Positions 26,195 to 34,030 of a stretch of 64,000 nt of DNA are shown here, piece by piece. Within the stretch, counting starts at the first letter, position 1. Each line of letters begins with the position of its first letter. The DNA lies in contig NZ_CP117445.1 in the NCBI RefSeq assembly GCF_030687715.1, positions 3,709,501 to 3,773,500 on the forward strand, read 5' to 3'. This DNA is from Pseudomonas sp. FP2196 (GTDB taxonomy: Bacteria; Pseudomonadota; Gammaproteobacteria; Pseudomonadales; Pseudomonadaceae). Below the pieces are notes generated by a model. That model searched no databases and was not told the DNA's origin. It saw only the letters and a list, made by a program, of their open reading frames with translations. The position numbers and the translations under genes were made by a program.

Positions 26195-27532
26195 ATGTCT
26201 GGTTATGTACCCAACCCATCGAAGGGCTATCGCAATATCGGTGTCGAGCCTGTCGATATCCATGCCCAGCGTTGGGCTGAATACAAAGATCTCCCCTCCA
26301 AAGAAGACGCCAAACCAAACAGTTTGGGCTGTGTGTTCGCCAAGAGCTGTGATCTTCCAGACGGCGTGATTGACCATAAGAAGCCAGCAGGATTTATCCC
26401 CGTTGAGAAGATCGCTAATTTTGGCGAGCTTGCCATTCTCGGTGGCCACGAGACGGACGCACAGGGAAACATTCCCCTCAAGAAAGTGAGCGGTGCAGTG
26501 CCGGCAACGCTTGGAACTCTCCTGTTAGGTGGGGTTGCTGCAACTGCTGGCGCATCATGTGGTGGCCTATGTACTGCTGGGGCAGCTGTTGCTGGTGGGA
26601 GTGCTGCAACAGGCGCAGGTACTGCAACCGGTGTTTCTGGCGGGGTTCTAACTACCGGTGTTGCGGCTGGTGCGTTGGCTGGCTTTATTGCATTGCTGTG
26701 GCCCTCCAGTTTGGGCGACAGCAGCCTTTACACAGAGGAACAGCTTCAATCGCTCAAGAAAGGTCGCACACGGGTTCGAATTCACGTCGAGCAGCAGGTC
26801 GATGGCACCTTAAAGGGATACGGGTACAACACTCAAAAGCGCACCGATTGGGAGATGATTCCCGTTGTGCACTTCGTTGAGCAAGGCTCTCAGCAGGTGG
26901 CGGACTTCGGGGATGGTGTGACGCTGATCTGGACGCCAGCCGTTGACCCATCCAGCACGACAGGAATTCCGCCACTAGAGGGTGCACCTCAAGCCCCGCA
27001 AATCTGGATTTATCCGCCGTCTGAAAAAGCAGATAGCATCATCGTTAACCCGATCTATCCGCCCGAGTACAAAGACTTCATTCTGGTATTCCCTGCTGAC
27101 TCGGGAGTAAAACCGCTTTACATCGTGATGAACGTCCGTCGAAAGCCAGGCACCGTTACAGGCCAAGGGCAGGACGTAGTAGGAATCTGGCTTGCAGGCG
27201 CTGGCGTGGGGCTAGGCGTACCTGTTCCCTCACAGATCGCAAACCAACTGCGAGGACGGGAATTCAAGGACTTCGACACTTTCCGAAAAACATTCTGGGA
27301 GCTTGTAGCCAAAGACCCGGAGCTAAGTCAGCAATTCAACGAACGTAATCTAAAAGGCATGCTAAATGGTCTGGCACCGGTTACACCGAGAGCCGGACAT
27401 GCAGGAAAGCGAATCGCATTCGAGCTGCACCACATCGAACTAATCAAGGATGGTGGTGCGGTGTACGATACCGACAACATCAATGTCGTCACCCCAAGAC
27501 GCCATATCGACATTCACAGGAGAGTTGAGTAA
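26195..27532 (+). CDS. Nuclease bacteriocin/polymorphic toxin: Pyocin_S domain with HNH DNase
   Basis: A 445-residue toxin. The C-terminal DNase has the colicin E9-type H-N-H core, FELHHIELIKDGGAVYDTDN then TPRRHIDIHR. Ahead of it is a Pyocin_S-like domain (about residues 210-340, including TLIWTPAVDP and GTVTGQGQDVVGIWL). The middle holds a Gly/Ala-rich hydrophobic stretch (about 100-175). The N-terminus (GYVPNPSKGYRNIGVEPVDIH) matches no receptor-binding or PAAR domain I know, so delivery route is open: short S-type pyocin or type VI secretion cargo. AAGGAAG sets the ATG at 26195. The stop overlaps the immunity start (TAATG). Confidence 0.85.
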   Translation: MSGYVPNPSKGYRNIGVEPVDIHAQRWAEYKDLPSKEDAKPNSLGCVFAKSCDLPDGVIDHKKPAGFIPVEKIANFGELAILGGHETDAQGNIPLKKVSGAVPATLGTLLLGGVAATAGASCGGLCTAGAAVAGGSAATGAGTATGVSGGVLTTGVAAGALAGFIALLWPSSLGDSSLYTEEQLQSLKKGRTRVRIHVEQQVDGTLKGYGYNTQKRTDWEMIPVVHFVEQGSQQVADFGDGVTLIWTPAVDPSSTTGIPPLEGAPQAPQIWIYPPSEKADSIIVNPIYPPEYKDFILVFPADSGVKPLYIVMNVRRKPGTVTGQGQDVVGIWLAGAGVGLGVPVPSQIANQLRGREFKDFDTFRKTFWELVAKDPELSQQFNERNLKGMLNGLAPVTPRAGHAGKRIAFELHHIELIKDGGAVYDTDNINVVTPRRHIDIHRRVE

Positions 27533-27783
27533 TGGAATTGAAGAGTCATCTGGCCGACTACACCGAGCAGGAATTCAAGGCTCTGATTCAGGCAATTGAA
27601 GACGCAAAGACCGAGGATGAACGGGGTGAGCTTGTCGATCACTTCAACAAGATTGTTCCGCATCCAGCGGGAAGCGACCTACTGTTCCATCCAGAGGCTG
27701 GCGAGGATGATTCAACAGATGGCGTGACACGCACTGTTGGTAATTACTGCCGTGCGAATGGCCTACCGGGCTTCAAGAACTGA
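27532..27783 (+). CDS. Colicin E9/pyocin-type DNase immunity protein
   Basis: An 83-residue acidic protein of the Im2/Im7/Im8/Im9 family. It shows DYTEQEFKALIQAIEDA (helix I), LVDHFNKIVPHPAGSDLLF and HPEAGEDDS (helix III toxin-contact region, YYP of Im9 replaced by LFHP), and a C-terminal RANGLPGFKN. It binds the exosite of the cognate HNH DNase made by the overlapping upstream gene and so protects the producer. Overlap of stop and start by one base ensures coupled synthesis. Confidence 0.93.
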   Translation: MELKSHLADYTEQEFKALIQAIEDAKTEDERGELVDHFNKIVPHPAGSDLLFHPEAGEDDSTDGVTRTVGNYCRANGLPGFKN

Positions 27784-27910
27784 CAGATCAGGAAAAGCCC
27801 GCTCGGACATCTTTCTTGGTGGGCTACAGAGTTTTACCTGAATTGCCAGTCGGGTTGAAAGCAGAGCTAAAAATTGCATCGTCGACAAGCGAACCAATAG
27901 CCCCGTTACC

Positions 27911-28249
27911 TCAATCCTCCCGCGTCAGCACTTCCAGCAACTCAATCTCAAACACCAGATTGGAATGCGGCGGGATCTTGCCCATCGTCCGCTCGCCGTA
28001 CCCCAAATGCGCCGGCACCAGCAATTTGCGTTTGCCACCGACCTGCATGCCCATCAAACCCTGATCCCAACCCTTGATCACCCGCCCGGTGCCGATCACG
28101 CACTGAAACGGTTTGCCACGGCTGTAGGAAGAATCGAACTCGGTGCCGTCTTCCAGCCAGCCGGTGTATTGGGTGGTGATCAGCGCGCCTTTGACGGCAG
28201 CCTTGCCCTCGCCCACCTCAAGATCGATTACCTGCAGTTCATCATTCAT
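27911..28249 (-). CDS. FKBP-type peptidyl-prolyl isomerase
   Basis: A 112-residue single-domain FKBP. It carries YTGWLEDGTEFDSSYSRGKPFQCVIG, VIKGWDQGLMGMQVGGKR and HLGYGER...PPHSNLVFEIELLEV in the FK506-binding order, without a signal peptide or IF-domain insertion. The start MNDELQ is chosen over an upstream ATG because family members begin there. It is a cytosolic proline isomerase. Its 3' end also exists as a decayed copy at 25.2 kb, so this gene appears to have been the target site for the insertion of the bacteriocin module. Confidence 0.9.
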   Translation of the reverse strand: MNDELQVIDLEVGEGKAAVKGALITTQYTGWLEDGTEFDSSYSRGKPFQCVIGTGRVIKGWDQGLMGMQVGGKRKLLVPAHLGYGERTMGKIPPHSNLVFEIELLEVLTRED

Positions 28250-28412
28250 GACATTCACTCTATTGTTCGGCTGGCCGCCGTTTTCCCAGAATTGCCGGGG
28301 ATTGGCAACCCACAAGCGCACATCAACGTGGTATCCGAAGCGAGTGATGAAGAATTAAGATAGCCAACCGCCATTACTTCACGGATCGCTTCGCCATGTC
28401 GGCAGCTCCTGT

Positions 28413-29489
28413 ATGACCACACTCTTGATCAGCCTTGCCATCGGCACGGTCATGCTTGCCGTCATCGTTCTGCTGATCAGGCGCGAGCGCGGTTTGCGCA
28501 AGCAGCTCGGCGAATACCGTGAACTGCTGACCCGCGCCGCCGATGGCCAGAACATTCATCAGGACGGCGACGCCGAGCGCTTCAAGCGCAGCCAGTATTT
28601 TGCGCGTATCGGCACCTGGGACTGGGAAGTCGATACGGATCGGTTGTACTGGTCAGACGCGATCTACGGCATGTTCGGCTTCAAGATCGGCGAAATCACG
28701 CCCTCCTATGCGTTGTTCTGTTCCTGCGTGCACCCGGATGATCGCGTCAGGGTTCGCGCCGGTGAACTGCGTTGCCTGGAAACCGGGGAAAATCACGACG
28801 AGGAGTACCGTGTGGTCTGGCCAGACGGCACGATTCGCTGGCTTAGGGAAACTGGCAACGTGGTGAGAAACGACCACGACGCGGTGATCAAAATGATGGG
28901 CGTGGTACGCGACATCACCGAAGAAAAGGCCTCGGCCAGTTACCTGCAGCACCTTGCCCACTTCGACCCGTTGACCGGCCTGCCCAATCGTCTGGTGCTG
29001 GAAGAACGATTGGCCGCAGCGCTGGATCAGGCGCGCCAGAGCAACACGCGGGTGGCGCTGGTGTTTGTCGATCTCAACGGGTTCAAAACCATCAACGACC
29101 ACTACGGTCACGCCGCTGGCGACCGCGTATTGATCACCACCGCCACACGCCTGCAACGCATCCTGCGCGCGACCGACACCGTCGCGCGCATCGGTGGCGA
29201 CGAGTTCGTGGTCATCCTGCAAGGTCTGGCCCCGAACCTCAACTTGCAGAATGAAGCCCGCAGTATCTGCCATAAAATCTTCATCGAACTGTCCCCCCCG
29301 ATCAGCATCGGCAACGACCAGCGCCACATCGGCACCAGTCTGGGCGTCGCGGTGTTTCCCGATCATGCGCCGACCATGGACAGGCTTCTGCACATCGCCG
29401 ATCTGGCGATGTATGAGGCCAAGCGCAGTGGGAATAATCAGTATCGGTTGGGGGGTGGGCAGGTGTTGAGCCACAGTCGGATGGAATAA
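28413..29489 (+). CDS. PAS-GGDEF diguanylate cyclase, membrane anchored
   Basis: A 358-residue protein. It has one N-terminal membrane segment (residues 3-23), a short coiled coil, then a PAS_3-type domain (FARIGTWDWEVDTDRLYWSD to GVVRDITEEK, about residues 63-172). The GGDEF domain includes DPLTGLPNR, the I-site RATD, and an intact ARIGGDEFVV active site. It should make cyclic di-GMP and be subject to product inhibition. The PAS type suggests a bound small ligand or flavin-free redox cue, not identifiable here. It is monocistronic. Confidence 0.92.
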   Translation: MTTLLISLAIGTVMLAVIVLLIRRERGLRKQLGEYRELLTRAADGQNIHQDGDAERFKRSQYFARIGTWDWEVDTDRLYWSDAIYGMFGFKIGEITPSYALFCSCVHPDDRVRVRAGELRCLETGENHDEEYRVVWPDGTIRWLRETGNVVRNDHDAVIKMMGVVRDITEEKASASYLQHLAHFDPLTGLPNRLVLEERLAAALDQARQSNTRVALVFVDLNGFKTINDHYGHAAGDRVLITTATRLQRILRATDTVARIGGDEFVVILQGLAPNLNLQNEARSICHKIFIELSPPISIGNDQRHIGTSLGVAVFPDHAPTMDRLLHIADLAMYEAKRSGNNQYRLGGGQVLSHSRME

Positions 29490-29494
29490 CTCGC

Positions 29495-29959
29495 TCAGTC
29501 CGCAGGCTTGCCGAAGACAACACCATTGAAGGTGTGAGTGCAGCAGTGGCAACGCGGCGCCATATCCTCTGCATTCAAGCGCGGATTGACGATTTGCAGG
29601 CGCTTTTGTTCGTCGATATACAGACCATTGAAGTAGCTCGACTCGCCCAACCGGACGATTTCCTCGCGGTCGTCTTCATGAATGGCAACCATCCAGAACA
29701 CTGGATCAGGCCGATCCAGACGAGACACCGCTTCGCTGAAAATCTCATCCCAGTCACCTCCAACCCGAGACAACAGAAAGCGAAACAAAGGGGTGTAATC
29801 CATGCCATAGCGTTTACCCGCATGCATCGAACCTCGCGATGCTTCGCTACGGCTTTCGGTTTTGGTATTGCGCTGATCGCGATAATGCGCGACTGACGCA
29901 TTGCGACGAACGCCCCAGGTGCGTGTGTTTTCTTTACGGTAAAGAGGCTTCTTGTCCAA
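29495..29959 (-). CDS. Conserved hypothetical protein with Cys/His cluster
   Basis: A 154-residue protein. A basic N-terminus (DKKPLYRKENTRTWGVRRN) leads to a conserved core, GMDYTPLFRFLLSRVGGDWDEIFSEAVSRLD, and a C-terminal PRCHCCTHTFNGVVFG with Cys/His residues that could bind zinc. CAGGAG six bases upstream of a TTG at 29959 points to a TTG start; an ATG at 29983 is the alternative. The family is familiar as an uncharacterised small protein. No operon partner: it converges on the cyclase gene, 5 bases away. Confidence 0.65.
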   Translation of the reverse strand: MDKKPLYRKENTRTWGVRRNASVAHYRDQRNTKTESRSEASRGSMHAGKRYGMDYTPLFRFLLSRVGGDWDEIFSEAVSRLDRPDPVFWMVAIHEDDREEIVRLGESSYFNGLYIDEQKRLQIVNPRLNAEDMAPRCHCCTHTFNGVVFGKPAD

Positions 29960-30060
29960 TCTGTACTCCTGACATCCCGTCATTCAAACGCCACACGGGT
30001 TTTACCCGAATGGCGCTCGATTGCAATCCGCCTTCCATGGCCGATTGTTGCAAGAACGAG

Positions 30061-30369
30061 TTACCGCTCGACCGGCTGCATCTCGACAATCGTCCCGTTA
30101 GTGATCATCACCATGACGTACTTGTCGTTGATCTGCACCCACTGCGCCTGTTCGACCGGGGCTTTCAAGCCTTTCTGTTTCCAGTTTTTCAACGCTTTGT
30201 CGCTGCGTTGGTAAACGTCGGGAGCGCGGTCATTGACCTTCAACTCACGGTCGCTGACCGGGGATTGCACGGCGGGTTCGCTTGAGGTTTGCGCCGCTTG
30301 AACAAGTGGGCTGATCCCGGCAATGCCGGCGACGAGGGCCATGCTGGCGATTAGGGTTTTGCTGTTCAT
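30061..30369 (-). CDS. RcnB-family periplasmic protein
   Basis: A 102-residue protein with a signal peptide ending near PLVQAAQ, and an RcnB-like domain: VNDRAPDVYQRSDKALKNWKQKGLK, then QWVQINDKYVMVMITNGTIVEM. RcnB of Escherichia coli tunes nickel/cobalt homeostasis; many Pseudomonas homologues have no tested function. A TCAGGAGG ribosome site precedes the ATG. No metal-efflux gene lies next to it. Confidence 0.78.
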   Translation of the reverse strand: MNSKTLIASMALVAGIAGISPLVQAAQTSSEPAVQSPVSDRELKVNDRAPDVYQRSDKALKNWKQKGLKAPVEQAQWVQINDKYVMVMITNGTIVEMQPVER

Positions 30370-30472
30370 CGGTGAACCTCCTGAGATTTGTACTACCTGA
30401 ACTCCGACTGCCGGGTTCGGGAATCATTCCTTGTTTTTTTGCCTGGGCTGGCTGGGGATTGCCGTTGGCTTT

Positions 30473-30578
30473 GAGGCCGCCATCGCTGGCAAGCCAGCTC
30501 CCACAGTTTCTGCGGTGTGCTCAATATTTCTGCAACAACACAAAACCCTGTGGGAGCTGGCTTGCCAGCGATGGCGTC
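30473..30578. repeat. REP doublet, family C
   Basis: Arms GCCATCGCTGGCAAGCCAGC and its complement flank about 55 bases, the same geometry as the copy at 19.1 kb. Confidence 0.88.
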
Positions 30579-30798
30579 GGCACATTCAACATTTTCATTG
30601 ACTGACAAACCTCGATCGCCAGCAGATTCGCTCCCACAGGTTTATCAATTGCCTGAAGGGATTGATCCGCTTTTCACATCAATCCATGCCAACAATGCAA
30701 TTAACATCCAGTTACACCTGCGCCACCATCCGCCTCAATAAAAACCGTGCGCCGCCCTCCCGTAGCGCACGTCATAAAAGCGGTGGAGTTCTTTTTCT
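30579..30798. other. Non-coding gap upstream of MFS transporter
   Basis: It contains a lone REP arm (CGCCAGCAGATTCGCTCCCACAGG, about 30619-30642) and otherwise no gene that I can support. The transporter promoter should lie in the AT-rich 30650-30760 part; no -35/-10 pair is convincing. Confidence 0.4.
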
Positions 30799-32091
30799 AT
30801 GACAGCCTCAATCCCACACGGCGGCTCGCGGGCCGGCGCCATTTTCCGGGTGACCTCGGGCAACTTCCTCGAACAGTTCGACTTCTTCCTGTTCGGTTTC
30901 TACGCCACGCAGATCGCGGCGGTGTTCTTTCCGGCGAGCAGTGAGTTCGCCTCCCTGATGATGACTTTTGCAGTGTTCGGCGCAGGCTTTTTGATGCGTC
31001 CGCTGGGGGCCATCGTGCTGGGGGCGTACATCGATGACGTCGGTCGTCGCAAGGGCTTGATCGTCACCCTGTCGATCATGGCCAGCGGCACGATATTGAT
31101 TGTGCTGGTGCCCGGATACGAAACCATTGGTTTGTTCGCCCCGGCCCTGGTGTTGATCGGGCGCTTGCTGCAAGGCTTCTCGGCCGGTGCAGAACTGGGC
31201 GGCGTTTCGGTGTATCTCGCCGAGATCGCCACGCCGGGTCGCAAAGGTTTCTTCACCGCTTGGCAGTCGGCCAGCCAGCAAGTGGCGATCATCGTTGCCG
31301 CCGCATTGGGCTACGCGCTGAACGCGTGGATGGCGCCAGACGTGGTTGCCGATTGGGGCTGGCGCATTCCGTTTTTCGTCGGTTGCATGATCGTGCCGTT
31401 CATCTTTTTCCTGCGACGGAATCTGGCCGAAACCGAAGAGTTTGCCGCACGCAAACATCGCCCGAGCATGAAAGAAGTGTTCCGCACGCTCGGCCAGAAC
31501 TGGGGCGTGGTGCTTGGCGGGATGTTGATGGTCGCCCTGACCACCACGGCGTTCTACCTGATCACCGTGTATGCGCCGACCTTCGGCAAAACCGTGCTGC
31601 ACCTGAGCACGTCCGATGCGTTGCTGGTGACCCTGCTGGTCGGTGTATCGAACTTCTTCTGGTTGCCGATCGGCGGCATGTTGTCCGACCGCATCGGCCG
31701 CCGTCCGGTGCTGATCGCCATGTCGCTGCTGGCGCTGGCCACGACTTATCCGGCGCTGTCGTACCTGGTGCAGGCGCCGAGCTTCAGCCACATGCTGCTG
31801 TCGTTGCTGTGGCTGTCGTTTATCTACGGCCTGTACAACGGCGCGATGATTCCGGCGCTCACCGAGATCATGCCGGTGGAAGTCCGGGTCGCCGGTTTCT
31901 CCCTGGCCTACAGCCTGGCCACGGCGATTTTCGGCGGGTTCACGCCAGCAATGTCGACTTTCCTGATCCAGTACACCGGCGACAAAGCCGCGCCGGGTTA
32001 CTGGATGAGCATCGGTGCGCTGTGTGCGTTGCTCGCCACGCTGTACCTCTATCGCCGCGCGGGCGGCCGTCTGCAACCAGTTGCGGCATAA
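30799..32091 (+). CDS. MFS citrate/tricarboxylate-proton symporter
   Basis: A 430-residue MFS carrier with 12 membrane segments. MFS signature loops are present in both halves ([13 protein letters not shown] and [14 protein letters not shown]). The N-terminal [21 protein letters not shown] is typical of the metabolite:H+ symporter group that includes citrate (CitA) and tricarballylate (TcuC) carriers. It is followed 12 bases later by a periplasmic binding-type protein and then a convergent LysR gene similar to tricarboxylate regulators. Substrate is likely a di- or tricarboxylate; which one is an inference. Confidence 0.85.
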   Translation: MTASIPHGGSRAGAIFRVTSGNFLEQFDFFLFGFYATQIAAVFFPASSEFASLMMTFAVFGAGFLMRPLGAIVLGAYIDDVGRRKGLIVTLSIMASGTILIVLVPGYETIGLFAPALVLIGRLLQGFSAGAELGGVSVYLAEIATPGRKGFFTAWQSASQQVAIIVAAALGYALNAWMAPDVVADWGWRIPFFVGCMIVPFIFFLRRNLAETEEFAARKHRPSMKEVFRTLGQNWGVVLGGMLMVALTTTAFYLITVYAPTFGKTVLHLSTSDALLVTLLVGVSNFFWLPIGGMLSDRIGRRPVLIAMSLLALATTYPALSYLVQAPSFSHMLLSLLWLSFIYGLYNGAMIPALTEIMPVEVRVAGFSLAYSLATAIFGGFTPAMSTFLIQYTGDKAAPGYWMSIGALCALLATLYLYRRAGGRLQPVAA

Positions 32092-32103
32092 GGAGCCTTC
32101 AAC

Positions 32104-32871
32104 ATGAAAAAACTATTCAACCTCACCGCCCTCGCCCTCTTGGCTTTCAGCGCTTTGGCGCACGCCGAAGAGGTGCGGGTGATGACCTCGGGCGGCTTCA
32201 CGGCTGCCTATAAAATCCTCGGCCCGAAATTCGCCGCCGCGACGGGCAACACGCTCGACACCCAGCTCGGCCCATCGATGGGCAAGGCGCCGGAGGCGAT
32301 CCCCAATCGTCTCGCTCGCGGTGAACACGCAGACGTGGTGATCATGGTCGGCTACGCCCTTGATGACTTGATCAAGCAAGGCAAAGTCGACCCGGCGTCA
32401 CGGGTGGAACTGGCGGATTCGCGGATTGGTCTGGTGGTGCGCGAAGGCGCGCCGAAACCGGACATCAGCAACGTCGAAGCCTTGAAGAAAACCCTGCTCG
32501 ACGCGCAGTCGGTGGCCTACTCCGACAGCGCCAGCGGCGTGTACATCGAGCAGCAGTTGTTCAAGAAACTCGGGATCGAAGATCAGCTGAAGCCGAAGGC
32601 CAAGATGATCGCGAAAATCCCGGTGGGTTCGGTGGTCGCCACCGGCGATTATCAATTGGGCTTCCAGCAGGTCAGCGAATTGTTGCCGGTACCGGGGGTG
32701 AGTTTCGTGGCGAAGATTCCGGAATCGGTGCAGTCCGTGACGCGCTTTGCTGCCGGCATTCCGGTCGGCGCGCAGCATCCCGCCGAAGCCAAAGCGTTGC
32801 TCGCCTACCTCGCCGCGCCAGCCGCCCAGGCTGACGTGCAGGCTACCGGACTGGATTCGGTCAAGCGCTGA
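32104..32871 (+). CDS. Periplasmic substrate-binding protein (ModA-like fold)
   Basis: A 255-residue exported protein with a signal peptide ending ALAHAEE. The core reads VRVMTSGGFTAAYKILGPKFAA, then RGEHADVVIMVGYALDDLIKQG, VAYSDSASGVYIEQQLF and LGFQQVSELLPVPGV, the pattern of the type II molybdate-type binding fold seen in many orphan proteins. It is cotranscribed with the MFS carrier rather than an ABC system, so it may bind the carrier's substrate or act in sensing. Its 3' end overlaps the convergent LysR gene by 11 bases. Confidence 0.8.
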   Translation: MKKLFNLTALALLAFSALAHAEEVRVMTSGGFTAAYKILGPKFAAATGNTLDTQLGPSMGKAPEAIPNRLARGEHADVVIMVGYALDDLIKQGKVDPASRVELADSRIGLVVREGAPKPDISNVEALKKTLLDAQSVAYSDSASGVYIEQQLFKKLGIEDQLKPKAKMIAKIPVGSVVATGDYQLGFQQVSELLPVPGVSFVAKIPESVQSVTRFAAGIPVGAQHPAEAKALLAYLAAPAAQADVQATGLDSVKR

Positions 32872-33775
32872 CAGTCGGCGGCTGGACTTTCATTTCCACC
32901 ACCAGCCGCTCCAGCTCCAATGCCGCCGGGGTCAACGTGCGCCCCCGGCGCTTGATGATGCCCACGCTGCGCATCACCTGCGGATCGATCAGCGGCACGC
33001 GCGTCAGGATCGGATGATCCGGCCCCGGCAGCGCCATCAGCGGCACGGCTGCCACACCCAAACCCGCCTCCACCAGACCAATCATTGTCGTCACATGCCG
33101 GGTTTCGCAGATACTCGAGCGCTGCGGCACCACGCTGCTCAATGCCTGATCGAGCAAAAAACGATTGCCCGAGGTCTTGTCCAGCGAGATGTAATCCTGC
33201 TGATAAAACTCGTCCCATGTCACGCTGCTGCGCCCGGCCAACGGATGATCGCGGCGGCACGCGACGACGTAGCACTCCTGCACAAGCGGCTCGAAGTCGA
33301 CTTTGGCATCCTGTGTGCCCAAAAAACTCAAACCGAAATCAGCCTCGCCATTGACCACGGCGCTCAATACATCGTGGGCGCTGGAGTCCAGCACTTTGAC
33401 TTTGATCCGCGGGAATTGCCGGTGGTAATGGGCAATCACGCGCGGCATGAAGTAATACGCAGCGGATGGCACACAGGCGACGGTGACGTGGCCCAATCGG
33501 GTCGAGGCCACTTCGCTGATGCCGAGCAACGCCACATCGAGATCATCCAGCAAGCGCTCGACACTCGGCATAAACCCCCGCCCGGCCTGAGTCAGGCTGA
33601 CTTTGCGGGTGGTGCGTTCGAACAGCTTCACACCGAGGGCGTCTTCGAGTTTCTCGATGCGCCGGCTCAGTGCTGGCTGCGACAAGCGCACGGTGTCGGC
33701 GGCCTTGCGAAAACTGCCCTGCTCGACCACCGCGCGAAAGGCTTGCAAGTCGTTGAGGTCGAAGTTGATGGCCAT
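32861..33775 (-). CDS. LysR-family regulator of the adjacent transporter pair
   Basis: A 304-residue LysR regulator. The N-terminal helix-turn-helix is AFRAVVEQGSFRKAADTVRLSQPALSRRIEKLE (quoted in parts: GSFRKAADTVRLSQPALSRR), and the C-terminal effector domain includes VTVACVPSAAYYFMPRVIA and ADFGLSFLGTQ. The arrangement is convergent with the transporter/binding protein unit rather than divergent, so control of those genes is an inference from proximity. TcuR-like regulators of tricarboxylate use are the nearest recalled relatives. Confidence 0.83.
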   Translation of the reverse strand: MAINFDLNDLQAFRAVVEQGSFRKAADTVRLSQPALSRRIEKLEDALGVKLFERTTRKVSLTQAGRGFMPSVERLLDDLDVALLGISEVASTRLGHVTVACVPSAAYYFMPRVIAHYHRQFPRIKVKVLDSSAHDVLSAVVNGEADFGLSFLGTQDAKVDFEPLVQECYVVACRRDHPLAGRSSVTWDEFYQQDYISLDKTSGNRFLLDQALSSVVPQRSSICETRHVTTMIGLVEAGLGVAAVPLMALPGPDHPILTRVPLIDPQVMRSVGIIKRRGRTLTPAALELERLVVEMKVQPPTVSA

Positions 33776-33855
33776 GGCGACACCCGGAAGATTGATTTGC
33801 AGAGGTTATAAATGTAACCAATTGATGCAACATGTTACAGAAATGAATTGATCCC

Positions 33856-33943
33856 TGTAGGAGCTGCCGCAGGCTGCGATCTTTTGACGTTGGTTTTTCA
33901 GAAACAAGATCAACAGATCGCAGCCTTCGGCAGCTCCTACAGG
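33856..33943. repeat. REPIN, family A
   Basis: Inverted arms TGTAGGAGCTGCCGCAGGCT and a CTTCGGCAG-variant complement lie between the LysR promoter and the antiporter gene. Confidence 0.9.
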
Positions 33944-34030
33944 GAAATGGGTGAATCTGGAAGGTTTTGTTCGACGAGGGTTCGCCCTTATCCTTGTCCC
34001 CCCCGCCGTACCGCTGTCAGGAGTCAATCA

